Shown here: positions 5,242 to 7,237 of the stretch, in pieces
How positions within the stretch are numbered: position 1 is the first letter of the stretch
How the letters are laid out: each line of letters starts with the position of its first letter
Assembly: GCA_964369475.1 (NCBI GenBank)
Contig: CAYJFK010000087.1
Coordinates: 1 to 7,237 of the forward strand
Source: CAYJFK01 sp964369475
GTDB lineage: Bacteria; Bacillota; Clostridia; Oscillospirales; Feifaniaceae
DNA: 7,237 nucleotides
Direction of reading: 5' to 3'
The notes under the pieces: model-generated
Database searches by the model: none
What the model was told of the DNA's origin: nothing
Seen by the model: only the letters and a program-made list of their open reading frames with translations
Position numbers and translations under genes: made by a program

Positions 5242-5769
5242 ATGAGAAATTTACTTTTAGTAATATCAGCAGTAGCGCTTGCAAGTGGCGTTGGCGGGTG
5301 CGCTTCTAACAATATGCAACATCCTGCCCCAATTCCGCCGACCGTGCAACTGCAACAAAACGGCCCTCCCGAAGGGATACCGGAAAATCAAACATGGAAT
5401 GTGGCAAAATCATACTCAAACCTGCTCGGACACGACACAGCACAGGTCAACAAGTCTATCGGATATGATACGAATGAAAGCGATAAAAGCTTATATGAGA
5501 ACAGAAAGTTATACACCTTCGATTCTTCTTTAAAGGTCGACTATCAGGATGGCCTTTGCAATCAAGTAACCGTCGAAGTGGATACAGAGGACTACGACAA
5601 GCTACTTGACTACCTCTCGTTAGACCTCGGCGACCCGATAAACCACGAGGGCGGCTCTGCAAACTGGGAAAAGCAAGGGTACAGCTATTCACTCGAAACG
5701 ACAGATGAGGGAATGCAAGAATACAAAATAACAAAGACGGGAACAACGAATATTGCTACGGAAACTTAG
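5242..5769 (+). CDS. Putative lipoprotein of unknown function
   Basis: A 175-residue exported protein. The N-terminus is a lipoprotein signal peptide: a short basic n-region (MRN), a hydrophobic core (LLLVISAVALASG) and a VGGC lipobox with Cys20 as the likely lipidated residue, so the mature protein should sit on the outer face of the cytoplasmic membrane. Residues 21-50 are rich in P, Q and N, as in a flexible linker. From about 52 to 166 the sequence looks globular and acidic, with alternating hydrophobic strands such as KLYTFDSSLKVDYQDG and NQVTVEV. That pattern is loosely like small BamE-type lipoprotein domains, but I cannot assign a family. The ribosome binding site AAGGAGG (5231-5237) is strong but only four bases from the ATG. 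Its 3' end overlaps a second lipoprotein-like frame. A sporulation-type promoter candidate upstream hints at developmental expression, which is inference. Confidence 0.8.
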   Translation: MRNLLLVISAVALASGVGGCASNNMQHPAPIPPTVQLQQNGPPEGIPENQTWNVAKSYSNLLGHDTAQVNKSIGYDTNESDKSLYENRKLYTFDSSLKVDYQDGLCNQVTVEVDTEDYDKLLDYLSLDLGDPINHEGGSANWEKQGYSYSLETTDEGMQEYKITKTGTTNIATET

Positions 5770-5905
5770 TTTAATTTTTGTTATATCAATGCTGCTATGC
5801 TCGGTAGGATGCGTAGAAGGCAAGGGGGACGAGCCTCGCAAGGTCAACGGTGTAATTCTTGTTGACGGCGGGGCATTTCCCCTATATAATTGTAATCAGT
5901 TATAA
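5753..5905 (+). CDS. Possible short second lipoprotein frame (50 aa), maybe a remnant
   Basis: From a TTG codon at 5753, in the +1 frame relative to the upstream lipoprotein gene and overlapping its last 17 bases, a 50-codon frame runs to TAA at 5903-5905. It begins LLRKLSLIFVISMLLCSVGC, which has the basic n-region, hydrophobic core and small-residue-plus-Cys ending of a lipoprotein signal peptide, although Ser at -3 is not the ideal lipobox residue. Only 30 residues follow Cys20, and the 3' third coincides with the promoter of the next gene. The start codon is weak and the Shine-Dalgarno sequence poor (GGGA, ten or more bases upstream). It may be a translationally coupled small lipoprotein, a truncated leftover of a longer one, or chance. 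Confidence 0.35.
   Translation: MLRKLSLIFVISMLLCSVGCVEGKGDEPRKVNGVILVDGGAFPLYNCNQL
5862..5890 (+). promoter_or_regulatory. Near-consensus sigma-A promoter of the racemase gene
   Basis: TTGACG (5862-5867), a 17-base spacer and a perfect TATAAT (5885-5890) make the strongest promoter in the window. The spacer contains a GGGG-CATTT-CCCC dyad (5870-5882). Transcription should begin near 5897, leaving a leader of about 57 bases. Confidence 0.85.
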
Positions 5906-5922
5906 CTGCAAGTAGATTGCAG
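5897..5922 (+). promoter_or_regulatory. Dyad at the start site and leader hairpin of the racemase gene
   Basis: A perfect 12-bp palindrome CAGTTATAACTG (5897-5908) sits at the predicted transcription start. It overlaps a hairpin with 6-bp arms CTGCAA (5906-5911) and TTGCAG (5917-5922). Either could be an operator or a 5' mRNA stabiliser. The symmetry is seen directly; a function is only inferred. Confidence 0.4.
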
Positions 5923-5953
5923 GATAAAAGTTACAATAAAAGGGGATTATAAT

Positions 5954-6646
5954 ATGAAAAAAATCGGCATGATAGGTGGGCTTAGTTATCAGTCTACAAT
6001 AGACTACTACAAGGTTGCAAATGAAAGATCTATGGAAATTTTGGGTGTGGGCAATGCCACTTGCGAGATTCTAATTCACTCTGTTAATTTAGAGGAAATG
6101 CTCGGATATGCAGGGGCGGGCGAGGTAGAAACACTTGCAAAGCGCCTATCGGAAGTGGCGGCAGGTCTTGAAAAGAGCGGCGCAGAGGTAATAGTGCTTT
6201 GCACAAACACAATGCACATGGTAGCCCCCGAGATAGAAGCGGCGATAAGTGTTCCCTTTATACATATTACAGATGCAACGGCCGCCGAGATTAAAAAGTG
6301 CGGCATTAAAAAAGTTGGACTTCTCGGCACTCCTTTCACAATGTCACAACCGTTCTACAAAGATAGACTTATGGAAAAGCACGGGATCGAGACGGTTATT
6401 CCCGATCAAAAGCACTTTGATGAGATATTCCGCATAATAGCCGAGGAGCTCACAGTTGGTATTATAAGGGATGAGTCGAGAGAATATTTGCTAAAGGTGT
6501 CGAAGGAGCTTGAAGCGGAGGGCGCTTGTGGCATTATTTTAGGTTGCACCGAGATTCCAATGATAATAAAACCGGGGCACAGCGATATTCCGGTTTTTGA
6601 CACGGCAACAATACATGCCCTCGCAGCGGTAGAGGCCGCTTTATAG
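5954..6646 (+). CDS. Aspartate/glutamate racemase family protein (YgeA/RacX type)
   Basis: A 230-residue cytoplasmic, cofactor-independent amino-acid racemase of the Asp/Glu racemase superfamily. It uses two cysteines as opposing acid/base residues: Cys83 in CTNTMH (83-88) and Cys198 in LGCTEI (196-201), both present. Other family marks are the N-terminal IGMIGGLSYQST (4-15), HITDAT (104-109), GLLGTPFTM (122-130) with the following FYKDRL, and PVFDTATIHA (213-222). Its layout resembles E. coli YgeA, a broad-specificity racemase, more than MurI, so it probably makes non-canonical D-amino acids or D-aspartate rather than D-glutamate for the wall. GGLSYQST replaces the common GGMSWEST. The start has AGGGGA (5941-5946) seven bases upstream. 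It is transcribed alone from a strong promoter and ends at a terminator at 6671-6711. Substrate choice cannot be read from the sequence. Confidence 0.92.
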   Translation: MKKIGMIGGLSYQSTIDYYKVANERSMEILGVGNATCEILIHSVNLEEMLGYAGAGEVETLAKRLSEVAAGLEKSGAEVIVLCTNTMHMVAPEIEAAISVPFIHITDATAAEIKKCGIKKVGLLGTPFTMSQPFYKDRLMEKHGIETVIPDQKHFDEIFRIIAEELTVGIIRDESREYLLKVSKELEAEGACGIILGCTEIPMIIKPGHSDIPVFDTATIHALAAVEAAL

Positions 6647-6670
6647 GGGTTTTTATCGCCGTTAGAGCAT

Positions 6671-6711
6671 AACAAAAGAGCCTTAAAGCTTTGCTTTAGG
6701 GCTCTTTTGTT
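6671..6711 (+). terminator. Intrinsic terminator of the racemase gene
   Basis: A 19-bp stem (6671-6689 with 6693-6711) contains one G-U pair and a 3-nt loop. The GC-rich part is flanked by AAAA on the left and TTTT (6705-6708) on the right, so it can work in both directions. It lies 24 bases after the racemase stop codon. Confidence 0.88.
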
Positions 6712-7183
6712 TACTTAGTTAAATGGTGATTTGGCTTTTGAATACTGAAGGTTTGTGGTGTTTTTTGATTGCCATATTAAGCCCTGTCACAATGAGACAA
6801 AAAAGGGTAGCTACAAATGAGAGTTTCAATCGTTTTGTGTGTTGCAGTTAGTTTTAATGATTTTAATACATGCACTTCCATCGTTGTGGCGACTGATGGT
6901 AGTTGTCCCACATTATACTTGTTTTGCGGTAAAGCTGGAAATCTGCCACTGCCAAGGGTTAAATAGCTTGGTAATTATATGAGTATATCGGAAAATAGGC
7001 TAATTATTGCAAGCACATTTAGCAGTTTAGGATTACAGATATATCATTTATAGTTGCGGCTTTCTCACTACATGAATTTATGTGGCATGTTCTAAAAAAT
7101 TGCTTAGTGCGAGAAAAAAGCTTGATTTGAAGGTAAGCAGACAAGTTAAATATAACTTAGCTGGAATTAAGGACTTAATAAAA
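6712..7183. other. AT-rich stretch without a supportable gene
   Basis: No reading frame of 60 codons or more lies in these 472 bases. A 43-codon frame at 6723-6854 has no ribosome binding site. I see no tRNA, riboswitch or protein remnant that I can name. There are only weak symmetries: TTTCTCACTA (7061-7070) pairs with 7105-7116 apart from a 2-nt bulge, and AAGTTA/TAACTT lies at 7143-7158. The stretch ends directly at the terminal palindrome. Confidence 0.6.
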
Positions 7184-7237
7184 GCGTTCCGCCCCACTTC
7201 CAAATCCTTTAAAGGATTTGGAAGTGGGGCGGAACGC
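7184..7237. repeat. Perfect 54-bp palindrome at the right end
   Basis: Two 27-base arms (7184-7210 and 7211-7237) are exact reverse complements with no spacer, centred on CCTTTAAAGG. The symmetry reaches the last base, so its true length is unknown. The outer part is GC-rich (GTTCCGCCCC) against an AT-rich flank. No T-tract is visible. It may be a dispersed palindromic repeat, one end of a larger inverted repeat, or a fold-back artefact at a contig end. Confidence 0.85.

Noticed and set aside
6723..6854. 43-codon plus-strand frame after the racemase terminator
   Set aside because: There is no ribosome binding site, promoter or recognisable sequence. Its length is expected by chance.

Overview
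The window reads as a piece of chromosome from an endospore-forming member of the Clostridia, probably an uncultured gut-type lineage assembled from a metagenome. The evidence is a SpoVAC protein, strong AGGAGG-type ribosome binding sites, sigma-A promoters with 17-nt spacers, an FMN riboswitch in front of a RibU-type riboflavin transporter, and moderate GC. No phage, transposase, CRISPR or rRNA/tRNA genes are visible. Both ends look like sequence or assembly boundaries. The first 66 bases are a G-run/C-run near-palindrome, and the last 54 bases are a perfect palindrome that reaches the final base.

Layout from left to right. A minus-strand PLP-dependent threonine ammonia-lyase without an ACT domain (154-1092) ends at a hairpin terminator (77-111). 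It is divergent from spoVAC (1193-1630). The 100-bp gap between them holds a sigma-A-like promoter for the lyase and, overlapping it on the other strand, a sigma-G-like promoter for spoVAC. spoVAC is not followed by spoVAD or spoVAE. It runs into a hairpin that overlaps its stop codon, and then into a compact 144-nt element (1659-1802) whose four perfect stems close a four-way junction. A minus-strand operon follows: a YebC-family translation factor (2380-3105) and a GNAT acetyltransferase (1848-2378), one nucleotide apart, with a clear promoter and terminator.

Divergent from yebC is a complete riboflavin-uptake unit: sigma-A promoter, FMN aptamer, intrinsic terminator, ribU and a closing terminator (3208-4147). 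A minus-strand YihY/BrkB-family membrane protein (4178-5062) comes next. Divergent from it is a lipoprotein of unknown function (5242-5769), with a sporulation-sigma-like promoter candidate upstream. Its 3' end overlaps a short second lipoprotein-like frame (5753-5905). A near-consensus promoter embedded in that frame drives an aspartate/glutamate-racemase-family enzyme of the YgeA/RacX type (5954-6646), which ends at a terminator (6671-6711). The last 470 bases before the terminal palindrome are AT-rich and hold no gene I can support.

The genes do not form one pathway. They are separate transcription units with clean signals. The least explained parts are the four-way-junction element after spoVAC, the two palindromic ends, and the tandem lipoprotein frames with a promoter buried in the second.
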